From: Paraphysomonas bandaiensis
Taxonomy: Eukaryota > Chrysophyceae
DNA: 64,000 bases
Direction: 5' to 3'
Assembly (NCBI GenBank): GCA_965644295.1
Contig: CBFFRP010000440.1
Coordinates: 1-64,000, forward strand
Under the pieces are notes generated by a model. The model worked only from the letters and a program-made list of their open reading frames with translations, did no database searches and was not told where the DNA came from. Both the position numbers and the translations under genes were made by a program. Positions 1 through 13,100 of this stretch are shown in pieces. The first letter of the stretch is position 1. Each line of letters starts with the position of its first letter.

Positions 1-1347
1 AGGAGTGTATGGATTCAGTTAGAAGGCATGCACTGGACTGTGCCGTGCTGTGCTGTACGATAGATCGCCATATACATACATACATATACATATACATACT
101 GCTGTATGTACTCTATTGTAGCTGCAGCTCTACGTGATTTACATACAGAGTACTGCTGTACAGCAGCTCTGTTCTGATCTCTCTGTATACCGTGAAGTAT
201 TCCTGGTATTCCACATCATCGCTCAACGTACAGTACAGCAGGCTCATACTTCCACTTGTCACAATCCTGCTGCTCTATCATGCTGTACTTATGAGGGCAT
301 GGTGTACGAGTATCTTCTAGAGATGCTACACTTTCAGTTCCATGTACTGTAGAGACCAATACATACAGCATCCAAGCAACAACAGAGCAGAGCAGAGGAG
401 CGATATTTCATCATGCATCATCATCATGCATCATGAGAATGATACGAACGATGTAGTAAATAAGATCGAGATGTTGCTGCAGTCGCACAGAACATGAACT
501 CGAACTGCTACTCTTGACACACTGCACATGAAAGCGGAGTGGAATCTGAGCTCTCAGTTGGTTAGAATAGCGTGCATGTCAACAGACATAGCAGGATTGG
601 TGGTGTATAGCAACGTTATGGCGAGAAGTGTTCTCTTGACTGTATATCAAAGTGGTTGTGTCAATTCTGGTAATGGATTGTGAGTTTGCTGTGAGCTGAC
701 TCTCATTATATTGATAGAAGTTGGATAGAAGTCCGTCTCTGGGTCTATTCACACTGTTGATCCAGGCTATGACAGATATCACATTTCCCTTTATGTTTTC
801 TTATGCCGTTTAGGTCTATTTAAAAGAGATGTTGTCAATAATAACTATTGTATTTACCGTCATGTAGTGTAACTAAAACCCTTCAACATGCACCACATCT
901 GATTTACCCAGGATTGCATGTTTAGCTTATGGCATAAACCACCACTGCAACTGTTAGTGTTAGGTACAGAAGAAAGCTTTCCAACTATTATTTCATCCAA
1001 CTTGTATGTTTCTTATATCGACGTGTACCACAATATCCAATAGAGACTATGCATATATGCTACTAAAAACTAAACTATAAACGGCAGCTGAAAAGTATTT
1101 AAATAGTAGTAGAATTGAATAAAACTTTCAACGTAGTAGGAATGTCTGAAAAAATTAGTAGGATCAGCCTTTAGTATAGTAGGAACTTCAGTTAAATTCA
1201 GTTGGGTCAAATATATTAGCGAATACTGAAGCAGAGACTAATTTCAAATTGCAATAAAGCTATGCTATGTATTATACACAGTACAAAAGTACAAAAGAAA
1301 TGAACGCCATAAATTCGCTTTCCAAAAATACCTTCACGATTATACTA
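1..1347. other. Intergenic stretch, no gene seen
   Basis: I see no convincing coding region. The first 350 bases are rich in short GTAC-centred palindromic words (CTGTACAG, AGTACTG, TGTACTC) and TACA/TATACA runs, a style that recurs upstream of SEC24, the IQ gene and the CXC gene, so this could be the promoter side of a gene to the left. The remainder is AT-rich. The short open frames have no exon-like ends and no recognisable protein. Confidence 0.5.
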
Positions 1348-2314
1348 CTACTTCGCTTCGACTGCGGCCTCTTTCTCTTTTGAAATACAAAGCGGGTTGT
1401 ATTCTTTTTTCAAACATCCTGTATCTTGAACCACCAATTTTTTGAATTCATTAAGTCTCACCTGTTGTCTAATTGCAGCCAAATTTATCGAGAGTAATTG
1501 GATATACAACAAATAAATCATGGACACTGCCCCAATGACAGTATACACGATACAGTCCAATTGGTAATATGTCTTCCAAATAGATAAGAACAATGACGCA
1601 ACAAAGAAAAATGCACCAATAATAGCAGTGTACTGCGAAAGATTTTTGTATGAATACATATCAATAATCAGAATGAATTTGTCGTACTCGCAATAAGCCC
1701 TGCTCATCGCATTTTCAACAAAGCATACACCGCTGATTATGGATATTATAAAAAGTAGGTTAGCAATACCATTCACGAAGAAGTAAACACGTAAACCATA
1801 ATTGGTTTTTTGCAATTCATCAACGTGATCGTATTGAGGAGGGAGAACAATGAAGCTGATGTCACTGTAATAAGAAGTGCGCTGACAAGCATCGTGTTAT
1901 TAATCCTAAGCACACGTTAAAAGATTCGCTTTTGTTTATAGATACCAATCAATACCTTGTCGTAAGCTCTTCACCAAACCACTGTACCCATAACACAAAA
2001 AAGTTAGTTCGTATACTCTTCAATCATGTAAGAAGGTTACCTCAGGAGACATTGCTGCAACACAGTTAAACTCAGGTATATAATAAATTAGAAGACACAC
2101 CTCTCGCTATAGCCCAGTCCATCCTGTCTGATACTTCCCATTTAGGGTAGTTGTCCTTCAATAATTCCATAGTTTCAGTGTAAACGGTAAGCATTTCATT
2201 AATTTCGTCCACGTCTCTTTTGCGAGTAACTTCTTTTGCAATCTTCTCAGGATCACCCGTACAGTCGGGCCATACTTTTTCAGCTTTCTGACATAAATGG
2301 AATAGCTTGTCCAT
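1348..2314 (-). CDS. Multi-pass membrane protein of unknown function, four exons with two micro-exons
   Basis: Not recognised. The model is complement(join(1348..1864,1956..1981,2041..2054,2101..2314)), 256 residues; all junctions are GT-AG and in frame, ending in TAG. The N-terminal ~110 residues are soluble and charged (RKRDVDEINEMLTVYTETM, then a WFGEELTTSDISFIVLPP stretch). Three to four hydrophobic helices follow (around YFFVNGIANLLFIISII, AIIGAFFFVASLFLSIW, IVYTVIGAVSMIYLLYI), then a charged, lysine-rich tail. Exons 2 and 3 are only 14 and 26 nt. The start is the first ATG after an in-frame TAA; an AG just upstream (about 2346) leaves open a further non-coding 5' exon. It could be a small transporter-associated or organelle membrane protein, but no family signature is visible. 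The exon structure itself is well supported. Confidence 0.7.
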
Positions 2315-3922
2315 GTCAACACTTTCTTCAACGTTGTATACGTCTATTTACCCTTTAAAACTTATAACTGTTATGGATTGCAAGATTGTTGAGGTTGCAT
2401 CCATCCGTTCGTTACGCAGGAGTGGATCTTATCACTGTACTTCAACTGAAAAATCCAGACATCAAACATGAAAATCTAGAAAATTCCTGAAACAAAACAA
2501 AACAGGGGGTTTCCTTCAAAATCAGGGATTTTCATGCCAGAGTGCTGTGGTCGACAACCAGCGCGCTTTTCAAATAAAAGCGGGTTTTGATGCTTATCTG
2601 GGCATGGATAAGCACGCTTTTCATTTTTTGGTGGTCGGGCACACCAAAAAAGCGCACTTATTTATAAAAAGCGCAACCAGCTCGCTTGTTGCCGATCACG
2701 GGTGGTTGTGCATATCGATTTCATCGATTTGTTCATCGTTTATTTCATCTAAAAATCAACGTTTTTTCAGTGAAAAGTGACTTTTTAATGAAAAAACGAT
2801 GACTTTTCAATGAAATAAACGATGAACAAACCACCCCCAGTGTCTCTGATTGCATACGTCGATGTCGTGAGCTGATGAGTTGTGTGATGGGCTGCACTGT
2901 GAGCTCATGGAGTGGTGGGTCACATCAGTATATATCCAGTGACAAAGAGAGCCAGTTGATGAAGCTATTGAGAAGCTGCTCTCACTGTACACAGCACTCC
3001 ACTCTCTGATAGAGAGCCTCTCAAAGGAGGCCTTTAGAAGTGTGTATGTAACGAGCGAATCGATGAAACCGCAGAGTCAGAGAGAGTCTGCTTACTTCAT
3101 AATCTGAACCCGACCGCTACTTTGAATCTGGCGGTCAGTCGTGTGTGAACGAACGAGAAACGCATATCAAAGAAACTGATTTCTACTCGCAACTGTTTCA
3201 TCGAGTCACGTGTATGTGTTCAGTTCTGGTGTGTCTGCTTCAGAACAACTCTCCGCTAAGGGCAAGCCCACCTTTTCATTTTACTGTATCACTGAAGGCT
3301 GAAGGAACCATACAATGCGCTCCCAGTATCAAATGTAGTACGGTGGACTTAGACCTCTCTACTATATGCGATAAATCCGCTTAGTCTAAGTTAGGATATT
3401 TAAGAGCGGAGTTTCTTACTGGCTGAATTACGAACAAGAAGGGGCTATTATCCAAACTCATTTTGATTCTAAGAAAAGAAATATCTGTGTTGTTGATAAT
3501 TATGTTTTCTCTGCATATTCTAGTTTGCGCTTTTCCCGAGCCAATTAATGACCCATGATTCTCAATATTTTCGAGTAAATATAATAACTGTAATATTTAA
3601 TATTTCGTAAAATTCGATTATTTTTTCGTAGACAATTCATATCTTGTAAAGACACGAAATGGGTCAAAATATAGGGGACGCAAGTTCAGGACTAATGCTT
3701 GTTGATATCACTGTTTTCAAAGTCAGATATTAGTGTAGTTATAAATGCTTTAAAATATCTAATAAGTCGTCAGTACTTAGATAGAAGTAAAATGTAACCT
3801 GATTGAGTTTAGAATTACTCAAAAGAACTTTAGTAAGTAGGGGTAGAGTAGACAAGTTTACTTGGGTCACGTCACAGTTCTAAACGAAAGTGATACCGAC
3901 TAACTAGTCATGGGTTAGATAA
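2315..3922. other. Intergenic stretch with a run of hairpins
   Basis: No gene is recognisable between the membrane-protein gene and the LINE. The open frames here (near 2547-2780 and 3145-3384) lack any protein signature. Apart from the hairpin cluster at 2560-2835, listed separately, it is ordinary AT-rich sequence. Confidence 0.5.
2560..2835. repeat. Cluster of consecutive inverted repeats (serial hairpins)
   Basis: Several hairpins lie in a row: CGCTTTT/AAAAGCG with a 5-base loop; TGCTTATC/GATAAGCA with an 8-base loop; TTTTTTGGTG/CACCAAAAAA with an 8-base loop. A perfect 21-base inverted repeat (2728-2748 against 2810-2830) then encloses CGTTTTTTCA/TGAAAAAACG and TGAAAAGT/ACTTTTCA. GGTGGTT (2701-2707) and AACCACC (2829-2835) may extend the outer stem. 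There is no ORF of substance. It may be a foldback-type or miniature element, or a structured transcript; nothing decides this. Confidence 0.5.
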
Positions 3923-3935
3923 TTATGAATTACTA
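3923..3935. repeat. Target-site duplication, 3' side of the LINE
   Basis: The 13-mer TTATGAATTACTA here is repeated exactly at 13292-13304. The two copies bracket the LINE and mark its ends to within a base or two. Confidence 0.9.
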
Positions 3936-4080
3936 GTAGTGAATGTCTGATTATTTAGCAATAGGCGTTGAGACCTTGCATCAATTAGTGGCTAGAAGAA
4001 TGCTAGTCATACTAGTTAGACCACTACCCGTAACTAATCAATACAAACTCTTTTATCCTACTATTTAACGCTACGAAAGC

Positions 4081-4140
4081 TGCTTGTGCGTCGCCGCAAG
4101 CACCAAGGTGCAACCACTTCCGTTCTTTTTGTGTGATATG
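4081..4140 (-). other. Conserved LINE 3' tail hairpin
   Basis: On the minus strand the 3' UTR contains TGCTTG, a 10-base loop and CAAGCA (4081-4102), preceded by GGAAGTGGTTGCACCTTGG and followed by TTAAATAGTAGGA. The same arrangement occurs at 22260-22310(-), 25284-25350(+), 28790-28835(-), 45680-45735(+, second arm mutated) and 46640-46710(+). Conserved 3' stem-loops of LINEs and their SINEs are the known recognition site for reverse transcriptase; that role here is inferred. Confidence 0.75.
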
Positions 4141-4169
4141 AAATTCGCCTTTATCGTGTGTCCGTGGAC

Positions 4170-7100
4170 TCACCGGCGCTTTTGATCTGGGGGTCTCCCT
4201 TTGGGATGGGTCTCCATTGGTTTTGGAGGGGGCTCAGCATTCTGAATTAGGGTCCTGAGTGCACCTAGTTCCAGATGTGTGGGTTGGGAGTGGTGGGGAT
4301 TGTTGGGAGGAGGAGTTGGGTTTGTAGTATGTGTTACTGTGCTCCTGTGGGGCCGCGGGTGTAGATAGAGTTGTCGAAGCCGTCGGCGTTGTGGAGGTCT
4401 GGGCAGTCCAGTGCTCTGTCGGGTAGGACCTGTGAGGTGTGCACGTGTGTCTGGAGTCGGATACGCTGTGGGGGGTCTTCGTTGGACCCCTAGTAGTCGA
4501 AGGACTCTCGGACGTTGTCTTGACTGACTGCGTTTCGGACGGGGTCTCGGGAGTAGCCTGGGCGGCCTTTTGGACATGGTGATATAGCGACAACCGCGAT
4601 CCTGTAACATAAGCTTCGCTGCAGTGTAAAGCGGTTGCAGGAGATTAATAACCACTGTTTCTAGGTTCCGTAGACTGTGAGCCGTCAGGTGGTTGTGTAT
4701 GTCATCTCCGAAGACCGTTTCCAGTTGGGCTGCTGTGATGGTTCCAGTCCAGTATCTCTCGACCTGTGGGATGGAGGGATTCCAGGCTCTGCTGGAGAGT
4801 CTCCGTAGTGCAGATGTGATCCAGTTGGGTAAGTTCTGAGTTCTCTGTATTTCGTGTAGCACATTTTTATGCGATTGAAATGCAGTTTCCCTTATTTGGG
4901 TGATGGATTCATGTGTGCAGTCGAGGCACATATGTTTTAGGGAATCTAGTCGAAACCCGCAGTCAGAGCATGCGGCTTTGGTCAGGTCAAGCCCCTGTTT
5001 GGTTTTGGCCCGGTTCCTCCCTATGCAGAAAGATTTGTCCCATGTCAGTGCCGTGTTGAGAATTCTTTGGCGTAGATTTGAGCTGAGTTTGTCTTTGGAT
5101 GCACTGCCATCCGCTTGAGCTAGTTTGCGCGGGAGGTGTACTCCGCTATTGGTCCAGTAGCCAGGCGCTCGATCAGGATTGTTTCCGTAGCGTTGATCTC
5201 TGGTTGAAGTGTAGTTCTCAAGTGTCCTTAGGTCGCAGAGATCTTGGAAATCAGTAAGGAGTGGGCTAGAGTAGTATGGCCGTCTTGTACTGTGCAAACG
5301 CCAGTGCCATAATCCAGCGGTTAGTAAGCGTTCAATGGCACTGTCAATCGCAATTGTACAGACAGTGTAGTTATTTTTTCCAAGGATGCGATCGACTTCA
5401 TGCCAGTCTTCACCCGCGACTGCGTCCGCAATATAGATGCCCTTGTCCTCAAACGTCCACTCCGTTTCATCTGTGGTACGTCGTTCGGGATGGGACCTCA
5501 CCCAGGTCACCTGTCGTTTGCAATCTCTACTGGCCGCGATGCTTTCGAGTAGTACCCCTTTTGCACGGTGACCGAGAGCTCTGCGTCTTGTGGAGAGTGC
5601 TTCCTCAGTACGGGTGCACACTGCCTGACAGTCTGTGTGGCTTCTTATGTGTTCGGGAATGCGTGTTGAGAGTATAAGCCCCATGGCTGTGCCTATGAGT
5701 TCATATGCGTATGAGTCCAAACCTGGCACATCACGAAAGGGTGTATCTAGTCGTAGTATTATGGTTGTACCATCTTCCCAGGCATTTTCTGGGGGTAAGT
5801 AGACGACCGCTGCACCTCCTCGGTGTGTCCATCGTGTTCGCGGATTGACATGAGTGAGGCGACGCGTGGAGAGCGCACTGGCTGTGTATGATCCATCTGT
5901 GAAGATTGCCTTGAAAGTATCTGGTTGGACGCTATTAAGGCCGAGTTCTTGTTTTAGATTGGTCAGCATGTGTTCATCCTGTGGTTCGGGGGGCTCAGGT
6001 TGCTGAAGGGTAAGGCCCAATTCCGTTCCCCATTCCCTGAGGCTGAGAACATAGTGGTGGTATTGGGGCTGTGGCTCTGTTGTCTGAGTGAGTAGAAAAT
6101 GTGCTGCTTGACCTGCTTCTCCCCCGAGGGTTATTGCGCGCTGTAGAGATCCCCATTTTTGCTCCTGCGCCGAGTCTGAGAAACGTTTCATACCTAATCC
6201 GTTGTGCTTGAGTGAGAGGTAGATCAGTTCCGTGGGGTATCCAGGGCCTAGACTGAGGGCCTTTCTGTAGAGGGTTGCGCAAGCAGCGTCAATTTCTCTG
6301 TACCAGTGTAGCGGCCATGAAGCTTTGGTGGCTCTATAGAGCAAAGTCGGTATGATTTGGGTCTCGATAACCATGACTTTACAGCCGGCTGAGGCCTGTT
6401 TAATCCCTAGGTGTGTGGTCACGACTTTCAGGTATTTTAGACACCAATCATGGGAGGCCTTGTCTGTGATTGTGAGAGGAAGGTCTGCTCCGAGGTAATG
6501 TATCGACTCTAGTGATGTTTGGATAGGGACTGGGTGTGGACGCCACGACCAGTCGTAGAGAATGATGTAGCCAATGGGGTCGGAGGACTTGTTGGAATCT
6601 TGTAGGATCGGAAACACTGTGCAAACTACTTTGGGGATAGAGAGTTCCATTCCCGAAAGTACGCAGAACGCAGATATTTGTTGGGCAATGAGTTGGGCAG
6701 CGTGTATGGATTTAGCTATTGTGTTAAGATCATCCGCGAAGGAGATCTTTATTTCGCCGGTAGTCGGAGTCGTGAGTTGAATAGTTGGTAACGTTGGACT
6801 CGTTGTTGACAGTTCAATGTCCAGCCACGTGAGAAGGATGTCGTAGAGTGCCACCCAGGCGCATGTGGATTCTGTGCCCCCTTGGGTGATACCCCTTTCG
6901 GCTTCGAAACCCAGACTGAATAGTGCAATGAAGTGGCCGTCTGCGGACAGGAGGTCAAGGAGAGAACGTGGCTCTATGTTGTTTGCCATGAATGGTGTCC
7001 AGGGAAATGTTAGACCGCCGGCATCTAAGTTGCCAAACCAGTCAACTACATCGTCCGGAACGCCCAGTCGTGCCCACGCGAGACGCATGAGGTTAGGCGC

Positions 7101-10100
7101 AATTGAGTCGAAGGCCTTCTTGAAGTCCCAGAGTGTACATATATGCTGGTCGCCTTTTCGTCTTGCTTCTTCTGCAGCCGCGAGTACCCTTAGTATCGCT
7201 GTGTCCGTCCCGTTCCTCCAGCGATAACCATGCTGGGACGGATGCAAAACTTTCTGTTCCTCCCATACGGTAAGAATTCTATGAGTGATTATCCTTGTTA
7301 ATATTTTCCTACTGACTTCAAGCAGACCAATCGGTCGGAGATTAGTGAGGGAGGATTCTCCTGGTTTCTTGAGAATGGGAGACATTACCCTGTCTCTCCA
7401 CCAAATGGGCACATGTTTATGTTTCCAGAGAGATCTGGTGAGGATGTAAGCCTCTCGCTGAACTACCGGTGGCCAGGATTTGACCATGTTGGAGGAGACC
7501 ATTGAGGGTCCAGGCGCGCGGTTGAAGGAGAGAGAGTGAAGTGTGCAGTAGAATTCATCCTGGGTGATGTCTTTTGCAAGAGTAGATTTGAGTGTGGCTG
7601 CCATGGCCGGAGTGGTCTTGGTACAAAGGGCCCGTCGTAACCCCAGTTGCAGGGGAAGAGGGATTTTCGAGCGGGGGTGGAGTGGTTCCTGGCATGTCGC
7701 TGAGCCCGGATCAAGAAGGGATTTCCACCATGTAGGGTCATCCTGGAGCTGTTGTGCTACAGGGTCAAGTCCAGGAGGTTTGGCATGATGTTCACGGAAG
7801 TGCGCATTAATGCCTTCATGAATGTCTTGCGGTGTTGTGAGGATGTGTCCGTCAGTTGTTTTCACCGTGGTAAGTCGGAGTGGTGTTTTGACCTTGAGAC
7901 CAATTTTCTGAAGAATTGCTTGAAGTCTTTTCTGCTGTAGCAGTGCCTCCATCTGATTGGTGCGAGCCGTGAGTCTAGTCCGCATTTCTGTCCTGGCTCT
8001 TCCATGAAGAAGTCCTCTCAGTCGCAAGGCAATTCGGAGAAGGTTTTTCTTGGTGGCTTGCTTTTCGTTCCAACCCAGGATTACTCGTGGGTCCGCGTTG
8101 CGATGGCTGCACCAGAAGTTGATGTCTGATATGCCTTTGATGTGACCCTGAGAACTCCTGAGATAGGAGTCCCATCGGATGAACCATGCAGTGATGATTT
8201 CGTGGGTGGGGGTGGTTGCCGGGGGGCCGCGCCATCCATGCCGTTTGTATCCGGCAGAATTGAACATCTTTTGGATAATCCGCAAAACCATGATCATTCC
8301 TTCCTGTATTACTCTCATTTCCGGGGAAAAGCCATTCTTGAACTTTGAGCGTTTGCGCTGACAACGTTCGTGTAGTCGTGTGCTATAAGTACATGCAGGA
8401 CGCTTCGCTTCAAGCGAAGCCTGGAGGGTTATGTGATGGATGGCCGCTAGTCTGTTGGCTGCCACCTCAGGAGGGAGTATGGCAGACGATCCGTTGTCTA
8501 AATGTGGTAGTTGTGCATGAAGTTGGAGGAGTCTTGCGGTGTATGCCTGTACTTCCTTGGAGTCCTTCGGGTTTACATTGAGACGGGGGGGGATTCGGAG
8601 GTGCGACTCAGGTGGTCGAGGGTCAAGATTGACTGGTACAGTGAAACCGACCCAGACCGGTCGATGATCGAAGGCTGCTGCGAGTAGTGAGGGGGAGTCA
8701 AGGCAGCCAGTGTCCGTAACAGACATGTTCGGAAGTAACGGCGTGTGTAGAATATGATCGATCCGCGATATTCCTTTGTCTAATCTGTGGAAGGTATGAT
8801 ATGTTTTCCTGGGTAGGAGAAGCTCATGGAGTGGTGCAGCCAGTTGGAGTTTGTCGGCAAGTGGTCGTATGTCTCTGCCTTTCGGATTTGTCTCCATGGA
8901 GCCATTGAAGTCGCCGGCGACAATGACAGTATGGTCCTTGGCTCTGGCTTTAGTGACCCATTTCGTAAGGATGTTGCATAGGAGCTTGTAGGGGTCAGCA
9001 GTACAGATACCACGGGACGCTCTCCCTAGCTTGGTCAATTTGCTCCATAATGTGCAAGAGCCTGGCGTGGATGGCTTCGGGGGTAGATAGACGCTTATTA
9101 GTACTAGGGTGTGCGCCACCGACGTTTTGAACTCTAGTCGGCTCACTAAACCAAGTCCCGTAAAGTCAGCCTTTGTGAAGGCGAGACGGCGCTTCCAGTA
9201 TTCGCTGATTATGACTACTGTACCCCCCATTAGTGGGTCTCTTGAAGTCAGTTTTGGCTGCTTGCTGAGGAAGAGGCATATTCTTGATCCCTGGATTGCA
9301 TCTTCTATGATACGTGTGAAGAAGTTGGCCTGAGTTTCTGTTAGACGGACATCCTGTAATAGGAGCACGTCCAATTTTTGCCGCTTAAAGTGTCGGATGA
9401 TAGCTTGGACTTTGCCTGTGTGAGATGCCGGATTGCCATTTGTGTTCCATGTGGAGAGTCGGAGTCCCATGGCTGCTCCCGAGGGAGCCTTGGGGATGCT
9501 GCTGGAGGTCTCTGTAGGAGTTCCACTCTTGTCTGCAAGGAGTCTGTCCCATACTGCTTTATTGGCACCGCCTATGTCGCTGTCGTACGCAGCCCTGGCT
9601 TGGATTAATATCTCAAGTGGCCAGCGTTGATCACACCAGTAATGATGCCCGTAGTTGATGAGAAGTTCTTCATCCTTAGCAATGGGACGTATTGTACGGA
9701 CATAGAGGCGTTTATTTTTCGTGACAAACTTGACATTAGCCATGTTTGTGGCTAGGGGGTCATTAATATACCCAGCTTCGCATGTTACACATTGTCGGAC
9801 TTGGTCAAAGCCATCTATTGCGAAGGTACCAGTACTGTCTTGAACTATGTAATCAGAACGCCTTGCAGACTGACTCAGCTTTGTTAGTGGATAGCGTTTG
9901 CCTTTGTACTCAGCAATGATGACGTCTGCTGGGAATGTGTTCTTCGCATAAAGGGATAGTCCTTTGGCAGTGTTATCGGCGTACGCAATGTAGAACTTTC
10001 TTGACCAGTCCTTGTCCCAGCTGGTGGTATCAAGTGCTGGAGTTGGTCTGATCGTTCGTGTGGTCGTGGATTGGTGTGAGTTGTGAAGGTTCGTTGGTTG

Positions 10101-13100
10101 GTCACTTTCATCGTAATTTACGACCTTTTTGGCTTTCCGGGTTGGCTGGCATCGACTTGTCAACGCAGTTTGGGCGTGTTTCAACTGCATCTTCTTGTGC
10201 GATGGTAGTGCTCCAGGGGTTGAAGCCTGCAGAATCTGTCGATTTGTTCGTGCTAACTTGGTGCTGCTGGACGAGGTTGTTCTGGTGCTGGTCGTCTTTG
10301 ATGTCCTATTGTTGTTCGTGATTGAGTCCGCGGGAAGTGTAGGTGGAGCGATGGGGTCAGACGTTGAGAGTATACTGGTGGCCAAGGTGTTTTCAAGAGA
10401 TAGTAGGGCGTTGTCTAGGGCAGTAGAAAGACCGGCAGGGTCTAAGAGGAAGTAGTGAGCATCTTGTAGTATGACATGGTAGTAGTTATCACGAATAGCG
10501 TTCCTAAGTTCCTCCACCTTCCATGCGATGTTATAAGCTACTTTGTCAGTAGGGATGCCTACAATGCTGAGATAATTACCATTTTGCGCCCACGTCGTGC
10601 AGGGGTTGATAGTAGAGGCTAAAAGGTGGACCTCTCGCACTGAGAGCCAGTGAGTTATGTCGTCCTCCGTAGTGTATGTTGTTTTGGCAGGTATTAAAAG
10701 TGCGGCCTGTGCGTGATCCAACTTATGTCGTAGTGGCTGAAGTGTGTGATGGGCCATGCACTCCCGTTGCATTGTGTCGAACGCTTGGGTGCCTAATGTA
10801 TTTATAAAAGATGCTAGCGTGTGACGGTCCTTGCGTTGTTTGAGGTCTAATTTCAGACAGGAGCGAGTGTGTCGCCTGCTTGAAGCAAGAATGTGCAGAT
10901 GATAGAGTGTACTGTATGCGCAGTATCCATCACTTGGGATATGTTGTTGTGTGCGAAGGGCTGAGGGTCTGAGGGTGAGGCGATAGACTCTGCTCATGTC
11001 GCACATATGGAGCCTGAGTTGTCGACGGTCCGTGGGGTTCATCTGCCGTAGTTGACGTCGAGCTCTCAGTGACAAGGAGACTGCAATTACTTCCCTCTGT
11101 TCCTGTTGCTCTCTTTGCTCATGTAGCATAGATGGTACAGTTGACGGTTCAGAAGTCCAGATGATGTTGGTGCTCTGTCTGGAGGTCTGGTGTTGTAGAA
11201 AACAGGATAGCCGCTCCTGAGTTCGTGTTAGAGCGTGCATGATGGAGGTGGGGATATTTGTTGCATTTAGTATGTGAAACCCATGCTGGCTGCGTATGAT
11301 GTCATGGGTTACCACAGTGTTGGTAGAAGCGTGCACTGTTAGTGCCTGTCTGGAGAATGGTGATAGCTGTGCCCAACCAGGCGCCAGGTGCGGTTGACCA
11401 GCGTCCCATAGTCTGCATGGTATGGAGAGAAGATCGAGTAGCAGTTGGAAATCCTCCGTGTCTAGATGTAGTCCTGTGTGTGGATTCGAGGATTCATATT
11501 GCATAAGTGTCTTACGGAGAGTGACAGTGGCTGTTGAGGGAATACCCTTTGTCAGGCAAAGGGTCCGCACATGCCTAGATACAACATGAGTGGAGTCTGC
11601 CCAGGGTTTGTTGCCATTCGCGAGATGCTGGGCAACTAGTAGGGCGCTGTGCGTGGTGTCCAATTTGTGCTCTGGTAGCGTGAATGATATCATGAGATCA
11701 TAGTTGTCCGTCCTGGAAGCCTTGGCTATGAATCCTTCCCATATGTCTAAACAGGCAGGGGATAGCATGTGTGCGTATATTTCTTTTAAAAGGTTTCCCT
11801 GTGGGGAGGCAGCAATAGTTTGGGTTTCATCATATCTAACCCAGTTGTTCAGCAGATCGGAGTGAAAGGGCGTGTGACCCCGGCCCTCTGTGTAGTGTAG
11901 GGGGTATGTGGCAATATCCTTGGGCAGTACATCCGGCCTGAGGTCAGGAGTGGTAGTGGAGAGTGAGGATGGGCCGTCTGGGGCTAATGCTGGAGTTCCC
12001 ATGGTGTTCAGTTGAGTAAGGTTGGTGGTAGGTGGCTTCCGTTTGACTGGGAAATAGTCAAATAACGTTGCATACGGTGTGGTGGCATCCTTAGTGGGTA
12101 AGGGTAATGTGTGGGTGGATTTGCTAGGTCCGTCACCGCTGTTATCGGAGGAGAATTCCTTCCCCTGAAGGGCGTGGGAGGGATGGTTGATGGACCTGGC
12201 ACGGTGGACTCCTTGCATTCCCTTGGAATGACATTGCAACACATTTTGGAGACGCATGATGACGAGGTCAGGAATTCTCTCGAGTAGCGCGTGTAGTTCC
12301 AACTCCACCGGGTATTTGGTGTCCAGGAAGAAGTGATCGTTGGAGCAAAACACATCATAAGATGGAAGGAATTGAGTTTGTGGAAGGAAGGAGGAATAGT
12401 GGGTGGACCAGTACGCCCAGTAAGGGAGAGGCGATAGTTTGTCTGGGGGTTTTCTAGGAGGAGGTAGAGTGTACTGTGTGTGTGTATGACACTGCAGTGG
12501 TGTTATGAGTGTGTTGGACAGTGAGAGAGAGCTGGTGATGTGTCCAACAGTACAGGTAGACAGGTACATGGACATGGTGATGTGTCCAACAGTACAGGTA
12601 GACAGGTACATGGACATGGTGATGTGTCCAACAGCAGTAGAGGTATACACGGAATGGTATACATCCTGTAGGACACAGTAGTACAGTAGTCGAGTATACC
12701 GTATGCGGAATACAGTGTCTATCCAATGAGATGGATGGGCTGTGGGGGTGATAGGTGAACAGGGTGAGGGGGTAGCCTGCTGGGTGCATAGACCACAGAC
12801 AAACCATGTTGGGTTGGGTTGAGTGGGCGGCAGAAGGCAGCCCTGTTGCACAGTTGAGAGGGATCGAGAGTATTCAGTGATTGCATAGGGGGTCCATGGG
12901 GGTCGTTTTCGTGAGCCTGCTCGCACGAGCCATGTTCTGAGAGGTTGTAGCCGTAGAAAGCGATGGGTGAGACGAAGTTGTCTGCTGAGGGGATAGCACG
13001 TAGGTGCGGTCAGCGCTGCATTGGTGCAGGCACGTGGTTTAACTGAAGTAGTTGAGTAGGGTGAAGGTTGCAAGGCCAGGCAGGGGGGCTTGGAGCGTGT

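Noticed and set aside
4234-10455. Many open frames of 60-130 codons inside the LINE on both strands
   Set aside because: They lie antisense or out of frame to the 3016-codon polyprotein and show no domains of their own.
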